The notes below the pieces were generated by a model. That model was given only the letters and a program-made list of their open reading frames with translations. It was not told the DNA's origin and searched no databases. Positions 1 through 6,115 of a stretch of 8,172 nt of DNA are shown in pieces. How positions within the stretch are numbered: position 1 is the first letter of the stretch; each line of letters opens with the position of its first letter. Both the position numbers and the translations under genes were made by a program. The stretch covers positions 1 through 8,172 of the forward strand of contig JAFAEB010000218.1 of assembly GCA_023424235.1 (NCBI GenBank), read 5' to 3'. This DNA is from Bacillota bacterium (GTDB lineage Bacteria; Bacillota; Clostridia; Lachnospirales; Lachnospiraceae).

Positions 1-654
1 ATACGGAAGACATATATTCATCATTCCGTCAATATTACCAATTTTTATGTTCATTGTTATGATTGAAATCATTTCACTAGGTGCAATAATTTGCGCAAAC
101 TGTGATTTCGTTTCTATTCGAATTAATCTTGGGTGAACCTCTACCACATTGTTCCATGGCTCACTTAGTAAGTTGGTGCACACGTTAAATATACGTTCTA
201 AAATGATAAGCTCAATTTCAGTAAATTCTCTTACCTTTTCTATTGGCTGTCCTCCACCACCTAGCATACGATCAAGCATTGCATACCCAAGTTTGTTTGA
301 TAATTCTATAATAATATTACTTTCTAAAGGAGCAAAATCAACAATCCCCAATAATACAGGATTTGATAAAGCATTCGTAAATTCAGAATAGGCAACTGCC
401 TCAGAATTTATTACTTCTACTTGCACATTCTTTCTAAAATAAGCAGGTAAATTCGTTGAAAGCAATCTCCCATAATGTTCAAAAATATTTTCTAACGTTC
501 TAAGATGCTCTTTTGAAAATTTGGATGGTCTGGCAAAATCGTAATTTTTAACTATTTTCTCACCATTACCTTTAAACTCATCCGCATCTAGTTCACCACT
601 GCTTAAAGCTTTAAGCAGGTTATCTATCTCGTTTTGGGACAAGACATCGCCCAT
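1..654 (-). CDS. fliM: FliM, flagellar motor switch protein (C-terminus cut by window edge)
   Basis: FliM is the middle layer of the cytoplasmic C-ring; it binds phosphorylated CheY and passes the switching signal to FliG. The visible 218 residues begin MGDVLSQNEIDNLL, the family's CheY-P-binding N-terminal peptide (LSQNEIDNLL at residues 5-14). A flexible linker follows, then the CheC-like middle domain starting near YDFARPSKFSKE (38-49) and holding the FliG-binding GGXG motif as GGGG (132-135). The reading frame is open to the left edge, so the rest of the middle domain and the C-terminal SpoA domain lie outside. An in-frame ATG at 660 is only 2 nt from the GGGAGG at 663-668, whereas the ATG at 654 is 8 nt away and gives the usual N-terminus, so I chose 654. 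It is the last visible gene of the operon, 68 nt after fliL. No frameshift is seen. Identification is secure; completeness cannot be judged. Confidence 0.96.
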   Translation of the reverse strand, partial: MGDVLSQNEIDNLLKALSSGELDADEFKGNGEKIVKNYDFARPSKFSKEHLRTLENIFEHYGRLLSTNLPAYFRKNVQVEVINSEAVAYSEFTNALSNPVLLGIVDFAPLESNIIIELSNKLGYAMLDRMLGGGGQPIEKVREFTEIELIILERIFNVCTNLLSEPWNNVVEVHPRLIRIETKSQFAQIIAPSEMISIITMNIKIGNIDGMMNICLPY

Positions 655-662
655 TGCCATTA

Positions 663-668
663 CCTCCC
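663..668 (-). promoter_or_regulatory. Ribosome binding site deciding the fliM start
   Basis: On the minus strand the sequence reads GGGAGG followed by TAATGGCA and ATG. The spacing is 8 nt to the ATG at 654 but only 2 nt to the ATG at 660, which favours the downstream start. Confidence 0.75.
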
Positions 669-722
669 GGGTGATTACTATAAACTATAATATCACAAAA
701 TTCTAATAAAATCATCAAAAAT

Positions 723-1241
723 CTACTCAACTACGAATTTTCCAAAAGATACATTTATTACAATTTCAGAATTAAATTTTTCTTGTATCTTATTTAAGAT
801 GGATACTTTTATTTCATCTTTACTTTCGTTTACATTATCCATAGTATATTTCGAGAATTCTTCCGTAATAATCTCTGTAATATAGGTTTCATAATCAGTT
901 ATCTTAGAAGCAAGTGTTTTATAGTCTTTTGACTTTTTATTTACAGATAAAGCTACTTCTACTGATAGATAGTGATTTTTGCTATCTTTATCACTTTTCT
1001 TTAAGTTAATAATTAAAGGGTCACTTACATGATATATTTCAATATCCTCTATTTTAATTTCACTAATTTCTTCTTCCTCTTTTAAAGGACTTATTTCTAG
1101 ATCGATATTAGCAGCTACTTTTGCAATTAATTTGTTTGTTCTCATTGTTGTAGGAACCATAGTAAATACGATAATTGTAGATAAAATCATATTTAATATT
1201 CCTAACGCTAATATAATAATTGTCAATAAATTTTTTTTCAT
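723..1241 (-). CDS. fliL: FliL, flagellar basal body-associated stator protein
   Basis: FliL is a single-pass membrane protein that surrounds or supports the MotA/MotB stator and affects motor torque. From the chosen start the protein has 172 residues: a short KK-bearing N-terminus, one hydrophobic helix (about 5-30), a charged stretch with four consecutive Glu, then an extracytoplasmic alpha/beta domain (about 60-172). That domain ends in a hydrophobic strand (EIVINVSFGKFVVE), as is typical of FliL. The ATG at 1259 lacks any SD sequence, while GGGAG at 1253-1257 lies 11 nt before the ATG at 1241, so MKKNLL is preferred; the longer form would add six residues (MGVIHI). Sequence conservation in FliL is low, so the call rests on topology, length and its position between motB and fliM, which is the expected clostridial order. 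Confidence 0.88.
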   Translation of the reverse strand: MKKNLLTIIILALGILNMILSTIIVFTMVPTTMRTNKLIAKVAANIDLEISPLKEEEEISEIKIEDIEIYHVSDPLIINLKKSDKDSKNHYLSVEVALSVNKKSKDYKTLASKITDYETYITEIITEEFSKYTMDNVNESKDEIKVSILNKIQEKFNSEIVINVSFGKFVVE

Positions 1242-1280
1242 AATATGTATTACTCCCATCTGCCAATATTAATATTACTA

Positions 1281-2081
1281 TTACTTAACATATAAATCAT
1301 TATATATTTTAATCTCTACACGTCTGTTCTTCTTACGGCCTTCTTCTGTACCATTACTAGCAACTGGATCGTATTCTCCTCTACCTGTCCAACTTAAGGT
1401 CTTAGGATCTAACCCCTTCTCTTCGATTAAATACATGGCTACATTCAAAGCTCTTGCAGAGGATAACCAATTATTACTTGAATAGGCACTATTATTAATC
1501 GGAACATTGTCTGTATGTCCTTCAATTTCAATATGGTAGCCTTTATATATCCTTAGAATATCCCCAATTTTACTAAATAAAGGAACTGCCTCCGTCTTTA
1601 TATCAGCTTTTCCTGAATCAAATAAAATAGAACCACTTAGTGAAAACTTAACATATTGAAAATTGGGATCTACACTTATTTGAAGATTATCTCTAATATT
1701 ACTTTTATCTGCTAAATCAACTATTTTACTATATAATTTTTCTGTTGATTCTTTTTGTTCTGCAAGGTACTCTTCTAAATATCCGGTACTATCCCCTTCA
1801 TCTACAACATCACTTGCAGTCTTTTCATATTCATCTAATCTATCTAGCTGCTTAATACCTGTTGAGATTAACATACCATCTTCTATTGCACTGCCACCAC
1901 CGCTAAAAATGCTAAAGGAACTAGACATAGAAGTTACAATTTGCTCATACTTGTCTGCATCTACTGTTGAGGATGCAAATAATAATACAAAGAAACATAA
2001 TAATAAATTCATTAAGTCTGCAAAAGTATTTAGCCATGGTGCTCCAGCACTTGCTTCTTCTGCCCTCTTTTTTCTAGCCAT
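1281..2081 (-). CDS. motB: MotB, flagellar motor stator subunit with peptidoglycan-binding domain
   Basis: MotB pairs with MotA in the ion-driven stator and anchors it to the cell wall. In the 266-residue protein, a basic N-terminus is followed by one transmembrane helix (about 17-38) with the motif TFADLMNLLLCFFVLLF. The essential ion-binding Asp is D22 (equivalent to E. coli D32). A plug/linker of about 100 residues follows. The OmpA-like domain (about 145-260) then shows FDSGKAD (154-160), EGHTDNVP (187-194) and the closing NRRVEI block (252-257). Its ATG overlaps the end of motA by 8 nt (ATGGCTAG), and its SD (GGTGGTG) lies inside the motA coding sequence. This implies translational coupling that would keep the two subunits in balance. 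All expected key residues are present. The coupling ion (H+ or Na+) cannot be settled from the motif. Confidence 0.97.
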   Translation of the reverse strand: MARKKRAEEASAGAPWLNTFADLMNLLLCFFVLLFASSTVDADKYEQIVTSMSSSFSIFSGGGSAIEDGMLISTGIKQLDRLDEYEKTASDVVDEGDSTGYLEEYLAEQKESTEKLYSKIVDLADKSNIRDNLQISVDPNFQYVKFSLSGSILFDSGKADIKTEAVPLFSKIGDILRIYKGYHIEIEGHTDNVPINNSAYSSNNWLSSARALNVAMYLIEEKGLDPKTLSWTGRGEYDPVASNGTEEGRKKNRRVEIKIYNDLYVK

Positions 2082-2889
2082 TTAATTCACCACCTTCATT
2101 CACATCAAAAGCTTGACGGCTAGATGGATTTAGGAAGGATTTTAATTTTTCTTCAATAACTCGTGGATTTTCACCAGCTTGGATGGATAATAGTCCTTCT
2201 ACAATTACTTCTTTCATCATAATTTCAGCACCATTAGTTACTTTTAGTTTATTAACGATTGGTATACAAACCCAATTTGCTAATACTGCACCGTAAAAAG
2301 TTGTTATAAGAGCAACTGCCATGTTAGGACCAATGGATGCTGGGTCATTTAAGTCAACAAGCATATTAATAAGTCCAATTAATGTACCAATCATACCCCA
2401 GGCAGGACCCATGGCACCAAGCTTATCCCAAAAACCTATTACTTCATTATGCCTTGCCTCGATACATCCTAATTCTGTTTCTAAGATGCTACGTACTAAT
2501 TCGGGATCCGTTCCATCTACGATTAGAAGAATACCTTTTTTAAGGAAATCATCTTCGATTCCATTCGCTGTTTCTTCTAAAGCTAATAACCCTTCTTTTC
2601 TAGCCACATTGGATAATGCAATAATATTCTTAATTGTTTCAACATCGTTATAGGCAGGCGATTTCACTACAAGTTTAAAGGATGCTAACTTGTTTAAATA
2701 ACTACGAATGCTTGGTTCCATAGTAATCATTGTAGTGAAGGAACCACCGAACGTGATTAGTACTGATGGAATATCAAAGAAATTCCCAAGCATTCCAAAA
2801 TTAAATGATAATGAGTCTTGTTGGAATGTAATACCAAATATCATTAATATAATCCCTGCAATTAACCCTATTATTGATGCGATATTCAA
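2074..2889 (-). CDS. motA: MotA, flagellar motor stator subunit
   Basis: MotA forms the ring around the MotB dimer in the inner membrane and pushes on FliG. From the TTG start the protein has 271 residues with four hydrophobic segments (about 1-22, 30-55, 157-179, 189-211) and a large cytoplasmic loop between TM2 and TM3. The loop has the ARKEGLLALE motif, with charged residues R97 and E105 matching E. coli R90 and E98 at the FliG interface. TM3 (MGPAWGMIGTLIGL, P162) and TM4 (GPNMAVALITTFYGA, P189) carry the conserved prolines. Start choice: a GTG at 2898 is possible but sits only 3 nt after AGG. The TTG at 2889 follows AGGTGA (2895-2900) at good spacing and gives NIASIIGLIAG near the usual MotA N-terminus. 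The gene follows flbD closely and overlaps motB by 8 nt. Function is certain; the start is not. Confidence 0.96.
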   Translation of the reverse strand: MNIASIIGLIAGIILMIFGITFQQDSLSFNFGMLGNFFDIPSVLITFGGSFTTMITMEPSIRSYLNKLASFKLVVKSPAYNDVETIKNIIALSNVARKEGLLALEETANGIEDDFLKKGILLIVDGTDPELVRSILETELGCIEARHNEVIGFWDKLGAMGPAWGMIGTLIGLINMLVDLNDPASIGPNMAVALITTFYGAVLANWVCIPIVNKLKVTNGAEIMMKEVIVEGLLSIQAGENPRVIEEKLKSFLNPSSRQAFDVNEGGELNG

Positions 2890-2894
2890 AATAG

Positions 2895-2900
2895 TCACCT
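2895..2900 (-). promoter_or_regulatory. Probable motA ribosome binding site (favours a TTG start)
   Basis: The minus strand reads AGGTGA, matching the end of the AGGAGGTGA consensus, followed by CTATT and TTG at 2889. The competing GTG at 2898 lies inside this element, so using the GTG would require the weaker AGG at 2902-2904 at a spacing of 3 nt. Confidence 0.45.
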
Positions 2901-2906
2901 ACCTAA

Positions 2907-3107
2907 CTAAAAGTCTTTTGTATTAAATTTATATATTTCTTTTCTAAACGCTTTCACTAACTCAATAATTTCTTTCGTACTCTCTTTTACAACTAATTTT
3001 TTTCCTGTAGTAAGGGTTATAACTGTATCCGGTGTTTCTTCAATTGTTTCAATTAAGTCATCGTTAACAGTAATTACTGTATTGTTCATTCTAGTAAGAT
3101 TAATCAT
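2907..3107 (-). CDS. flbD: FlbD / SwrD (YlzI) family flagellar protein
   Basis: This small protein of 66 residues begins MINLTRMNN and contains the family pattern: an initial beta strand, VNDDLIETIEETPDTVITL, then a TGKKLVV turn and a C-terminal helix (KESTKEIIELVKAFRKEIY). The family is called FlbD in clostridia and SwrD (YlzI) in Bacillus subtilis. There SwrD is encoded in the fla/che operon after flgE and raises motor power for swarming; its biochemical role is not settled. This is a different protein from the Caulobacter transcription factor also named FlbD. A modest SD (AAAGG) lies 11 nt before the ATG. The stop is close to the motA start, so this gene begins the stator block motA-motB-fliL, which fits a role in torque. 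It is preceded by the longest intergenic gap of the window. Confidence 0.92.
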   Translation of the reverse strand: MINLTRMNNTVITVNDDLIETIEETPDTVITLTTGKKLVVKESTKEIIELVKAFRKEIYKFNTKDF

Positions 3108-3143
3108 ATATAACCATACCTTTCTTCACCAGCTTTGAAAACT

Positions 3144-3171
3144 CAATCGCTTATAAGTGAAATTATATTTA
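3144..3171 (-). promoter_or_regulatory. Candidate sigma-28 (SigD)-like promoter before flbD-motA-motB
   Basis: On the minus strand TAAA (3171-3168) is followed by 16 nt and AGCGATTG (3151-3144). The B. subtilis SigD consensus is TAAA-N15-GCCGATAT; the -35 matches fully and the -10 shares the CGAT core but differs outside it. Initiation would fall near 3137, giving a leader of about 30 nt before flbD. In such AT-rich DNA a TAAA match is cheap, so this is only a candidate. Confidence 0.28.
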
Positions 3172-3226
3172 CATACCTAATATTATTAGCATTTTATTTT
3201 ACACTATTATGTATGATATAGTTATA

Positions 3227-3274
3227 GGTACTCTAGAATCTAATAAGAATAACTAGTTTAGAATCCAGAGTACC
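3227..3274 (-). repeat. Long inverted repeat (hairpin) between flgE and flbD
   Basis: The arms are 3227-3243 and 3258-3274, 17 nt each, with 15 complementary positions, a 14-nt loop, and in the minus-strand transcript one G-U pair and one U-U mismatch. The structure starts 16 nt after the flgE stop codon. No U-run follows it on the minus strand and no T-run on the plus strand, so it does not look like a standard intrinsic terminator. A role in 3'-end stability, RNA processing or partial attenuation between the abundant hook protein and the motor genes is an inference. Confidence 0.7.
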
Positions 3275-3290
3275 CTAGTATCTTAGTCTA

Positions 3291-4733
3291 TTATCTCTTT
3301 AAATTGATTAGCTCTTCTAATAATGTATCGGAGGTAGTTATTATTCTTGAATTTGCTTGGAATCCTCTTTGAGTTGTTATCATATCTGTAAATTGTGCAG
3401 ATAAATCAACATTTGACATTTCAAGTACACCTGTAGTAAATCCACCACCATCGGTTGAAATGTCACGGCCAATACCATCAAATTCGCCAGAGTTTTGTGT
3501 TTGGGCAAACATACTGTTACCAACTGATTCAAGACCTGCCGGATTCGAGAAACTTGCTACGGCAATTTGTCCTAGTAATTTGCTATCTCCATTGTCATAC
3601 TTACCAAAGATTTTACCGGCTGCATCAATACTTACACCAGTCATATTACCAACCTTCTTACCAGCGCCAAGACCTTCTAAGCTTCCCTTTGTGGATTCAA
3701 GAGTTGATTTACCACTCGTTGCATACATTGTAAGGCTTGAGAAATCAACATCAATGTTTTTAAAAGGGTTTGGACTAGCTGTAACTCCAAAAGATATACT
3801 CTTACTTGTTGAGGTATCTGCTCCTATACCAATAAATTCACCAGATGCTCCATTAAAAGTAATGATTGGATTTGTTCCTGTTGTAGTTACTTTTCCTGTT
3901 GCAGTATCAACTGCAGCTGTAAAAGCTGAGCCACCAAAATTAAAACTTGTAATTGATGATGGACCATAAGTTACAGCACCCGTAGTAGCATCTACTGTTT
4001 TCTTAACGAAAATGGAATTTCCATCTTCATCTCTTATATCATCAACGGTTACTGTATACTTGTTCGTTGCAGTAGCTGTTTGTACAACTTTTAAATCAGC
4101 CGTATAACTATTTCCCATTTCATCATAGAATGATAGATTAATTGTTTTTCCTGATGCACCAGGTGCTATTTGTGTATCATTTCTATCAATATTTCCTGTT
4201 ATGTACGCATTCGTTGTTGCCGCTGGTGGAGCAAAAAGATTTTCTGGAGACATAATCTTTAATGGACTTACTTCCTCAGCGACCGTCTTATTTGGATCAT
4301 TTGGATCTACCTTCCAACCCATTACTGTTGCACCTGTTGCAGTAGATAATGTTCCTTGTGCATCAATACCAAAGGAACCAGCTTTTGTAAAGTAATTTGT
4401 ACCACCACTATTTACAACGAAGAAAGAATCACCAGATATCATTAAGTCGAATGGATTATCTGTTCTTTGAGAACCACCTGTTGTTGTAATATTAGCTGTA
4501 ATAGAAGCAACGCTAGAACCTAAACCGATTTGCATTGCATTTTTACCAGCAGCACCAGTTGCTGCATTAGGACCAGTAGCACTTTGTATTGTTTGGTAGA
4601 ATACATCGGAAAATGTAACAGAACTAGCTTTAAAACCTACTGTATTAACATTGGCAATGTTATTACCTATAACATCCATTTTAGTCTGGTGAATTCTTAA
4701 TCCTGATACACCAGAATATAATGATCTCATCAT
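3291..4733 (-). CDS. flgE: FlgE, flagellar hook protein
   Basis: FlgE polymerises into the curved hook that joins rod and filament; it is exported by the flagellar type III system. The 480-residue protein has the N-terminal rod/hook motif (SLYSGVSGLRIHQTKMDVIG, then NNIANVNTVGF) forming part of D0, and a conserved D1 segment with NPFDLMISGDSFFVV near 100. A Ser/Thr/Gly-rich variable D2-type region covers about 150-350. The C-terminal D0 helix is at 435-480 (GVLEMSNVDLSAQFTDMITT, QRGFQANSRIITT, LLEELINLKR). Two short similar turns, DATTGAVT and DTATGKVT, occur in the variable region. There is no cysteine, so the Cys-dependent lysinoalanine cross-links of spirochaete hooks cannot form. The ATG at 4733 has an excellent SD, AGGAGG (4743-4748) at 9 nt spacing, consistent with high expression. 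It lies downstream of flgD and the TIGR02530-type orphan and is flanked by hairpins on both sides. Confidence 0.97.
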   Translation of the reverse strand: MMRSLYSGVSGLRIHQTKMDVIGNNIANVNTVGFKASSVTFSDVFYQTIQSATGPNAATGAAGKNAMQIGLGSSVASITANITTTGGSQRTDNPFDLMISGDSFFVVNSGGTNYFTKAGSFGIDAQGTLSTATGATVMGWKVDPNDPNKTVAEEVSPLKIMSPENLFAPPAATTNAYITGNIDRNDTQIAPGASGKTINLSFYDEMGNSYTADLKVVQTATATNKYTVTVDDIRDEDGNSIFVKKTVDATTGAVTYGPSSITSFNFGGSAFTAAVDTATGKVTTTGTNPIITFNGASGEFIGIGADTSTSKSISFGVTASPNPFKNIDVDFSSLTMYATSGKSTLESTKGSLEGLGAGKKVGNMTGVSIDAAGKIFGKYDNGDSKLLGQIAVASFSNPAGLESVGNSMFAQTQNSGEFDGIGRDISTDGGGFTTGVLEMSNVDLSAQFTDMITTQRGFQANSRIITTSDTLLEELINLKR

Positions 4734-4777
4734 AATATTTGACCTCCTAAATTTTTAATCCCTATCTGTCAGTCAAG

Positions 4778-4811
4778 GGTTGTATGCTTCCCTAAGGGGT
4801 CCAGCATAACC
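4778..4811 (-). repeat. Imperfect hairpin just after the orphan stop, upstream of flgE
   Basis: In the minus-strand transcript GGUUAUGCU (4811-4803) can pair with AGCAUACAACC (4788-4778) if a 2-nt AC bulge is allowed. An inner CCC/GGG helix closes a small loop. The stem starts at the last base of the orphan gene's stop codon and ends about 30 nt before the flgE SD. No U-tract follows, so a terminator is unlikely. Confidence 0.45.
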
Positions 4812-5209
4812 TACATAATCACAGCACCATCAATATTTGTAAATATTTTATCATCATTATCGTTAACCGCTGTAATTACTGTATTATTTTTTACATTCAC
4901 TATAAAAGCAATATTATCAATCATAACTAATGATTCGTTTATTCCCTTCTCATGGGCTTTTTTTGTACCATTCATAAGTCTCTCTAACTGTGCTTGTGAT
5001 AAATCAATATTCCTACTTGCTAACCTTTCATTGGCATGCTTTGAGAATTTTAATCCTTCTTCCACATTTCTTTCGTTCGTCTGTTTTAATACATCTTCGA
5101 ACGATACGCTCATTTCCTTGCTTTGAATGGTTTGATTACTCTTATAATGTAAGAGTTTATCAGACATACGCTCAATAGAAGAGAAATTTCTTTGTGATAT
5201 TGGATTCAT
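4811..5209 (-). CDS. TIGR02530-type flagellar operon protein of unknown function
   Basis: This 132-residue protein has a variable N-terminus (MNPISQRNFSSIERMSDKLL) and a conserved C-terminal part from about residue 53. The hallmark features are KFSKHANERLASRNI, a helix with QLERLMNG, KAHEKGINESLVMID, a hydrophobic strand AFIVNV, NNTVITAV, and the end IFTNIDGAVI. This pattern matches, from memory, the TIGR02530 family of flagellar operon proteins found in clostridia and some bacilli between flgD and flgE. It has no signal peptide, membrane segment or Cys. Its function is not established; position suggests a role in hook assembly or export, such as a hook-related chaperone, but that is only inference. 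A GTG at 5239 would add ten residues. The ATG at 5209 has GGGAG (5219-5223) at 9 nt spacing and is preferred. Confidence 0.85.
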   Translation of the reverse strand: MNPISQRNFSSIERMSDKLLHYKSNQTIQSKEMSVSFEDVLKQTNERNVEEGLKFSKHANERLASRNIDLSQAQLERLMNGTKKAHEKGINESLVMIDNIAFIVNVKNNTVITAVNDNDDKIFTNIDGAVIM

Positions 5210-5269
5210 ATCATCAGACTCCCATCTATGTATACACACGTAATATATGTTTCAATTATCCACTTGATC

Positions 5270-6061
5270 CTAAATAGTTGAATTCCCTTCTGGATCTTCT
5301 GTTTCGTCAGGAACTTCTGGATTTGCTTCTGGATCCGAATTTGTAACTGTTATTTTAACTTTTCCTGATACTGTTGTATATAATGGATCGTTAAATACTA
5401 ATGTAGGTTTATAGATTCCATCTTTAAGTTCAGAAAAGGCATCTTTACTAATTGTAACCTTTGTTCCTGAGATGGAAACATGTTTAGCATCAACTACGCT
5501 ATTATTAATAATAACTGCTACATCAGTTGCAACCGTACTCTGACTACCAAAATTAACATTAAAAGTAATGTCTTTTGGAGCTTTCTTGTCAAAGGTTTCA
5601 TCTACTGTACCCACAACATAAGGTAATCCTTTTTCTATAACATAGGAAGTATCTAGAACCGTATCAAGTTGGTCGATGGAATAAAAGCTTCCTTCAATAT
5701 TTAATTGCGCCTTTCCATTTTTCATAGTAACATAGTCAACAACACCGGATTTAATTGTAACATTCCCTGATGAATCTTCTGATTTAACAGATACATTCAT
5801 ACCAACTAAGCCAAATGCTTGTGAATTACTTGATGTTTGACTTAAATTTTGCATTTGTTCTAACTGAGAAAAGGTAGCTAATTGTGCAACGAATGCTGTA
5901 TCTGTATTTGGATTTAATGGGTCTTGATACTTCATTTGAGTAACAAGGAGCTGTAAAAATGCATCCTTACCTAACGTATTTGTACCTAAGGTAGATTTTG
6001 TAGCACTTTTATTACTAGCACTCATTTCACCATTCATAACTTTATTAATAAAATCAGACAT
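5270..6061 (-). CDS. flgD: FlgD, hook-capping protein with appended Ig-like (X2-type) domain
   Basis: FlgD sits at the tip of the growing hook and guides FlgE assembly, then is lost when the hook is finished. The 263-residue protein has the diagnostic N-terminal region (LGKDAFLQLLVTQMKYQDPL, 30-49; then FVAQLATFSQLEQMQNL, 57-73). A Tudor-like beta part (about 84-137) begins FGLVGMNVSV. Residues about 155-240 form an extra beta-rich domain that opens FDKKAPKDI and contains VSISGTKVTISKDAF (195-209). That pattern resembles X2 (CBM_X2) Ig-like modules rather than the Ig insertion of enterobacterial FlgD. An acidic, Pro-containing tail follows (eight Asp/Glu in residues 243-258). B. subtilis FlgD is much shorter and lacks such an extension. 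The start ATG has AGGAGG (6067-6072) 5 nt upstream. The gene lies between fliK and the orphan, all co-directional. Confidence 0.95.
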   Translation of the reverse strand: MSDFINKVMNGEMSASNKSATKSTLGTNTLGKDAFLQLLVTQMKYQDPLNPNTDTAFVAQLATFSQLEQMQNLSQTSSNSQAFGLVGMNVSVKSEDSSGNVTIKSGVVDYVTMKNGKAQLNIEGSFYSIDQLDTVLDTSYVIEKGLPYVVGTVDETFDKKAPKDITFNVNFGSQSTVATDVAVIINNSVVDAKHVSISGTKVTISKDAFSELKDGIYKPTLVFNDPLYTTVSGKVKITVTNSDPEANPEVPDETEDPEGNSTI

Positions 6062-6115
6062 TTCTTCCTCCTTTCATAGCTGAGTAAATTAATACTAGGA
6101 TAAGAAACTATTATC

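Noticed and set aside
149..391. Plus-strand open frame of 80 codons within fliM
   Set aside because: It is antisense to a well-conserved part of fliM, has no SD sequence and no recognisable protein features.
655..722. Possible promoter and hairpin (GTGAT...ATCAC, with tandem TTATAGT) between fliL and fliM
   Set aside because: The stem is only 5 bp, the -10-like TATTAT has no -35 at proper spacing, and such AT-rich motifs are common by chance.
2321..2653. Plus-strand open frame opposite motA
   Set aside because: It is the antisense shadow of conserved MotA TM3 and loop codons, with no initiation signal.
3108..3226. c-di-GMP riboswitch in the flbD leader
   Set aside because: Flagellar operons of clostridia can carry one, but I see none of the conserved GEMM core or receptor-loop sequence here.
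3227..3274. Intrinsic terminator ending the hook part of the operon
   Set aside because: The hairpin is strong but has no U-tract on either strand, so I list it as an inverted repeat only.
3460..3969. Plus-strand open frame of about 169 codons opposite flgE
   Set aside because: It mirrors the Ser/Thr/Gly-rich coding region of flgE; long antisense frames are expected there and no RBS or domain supports it.
4741..4777. TTGACT upstream of flgE as a -35 box
   Set aside because: No acceptable -10 lies 16-18 nt downstream, and initiation would fall on or after the flgE SD.
5210..5239. GTG start at 5239 extending the orphan protein by ten residues
   Set aside because: The only good SD (GGGAG, 5219-5223) lies within that extension and points to the ATG at 5209.
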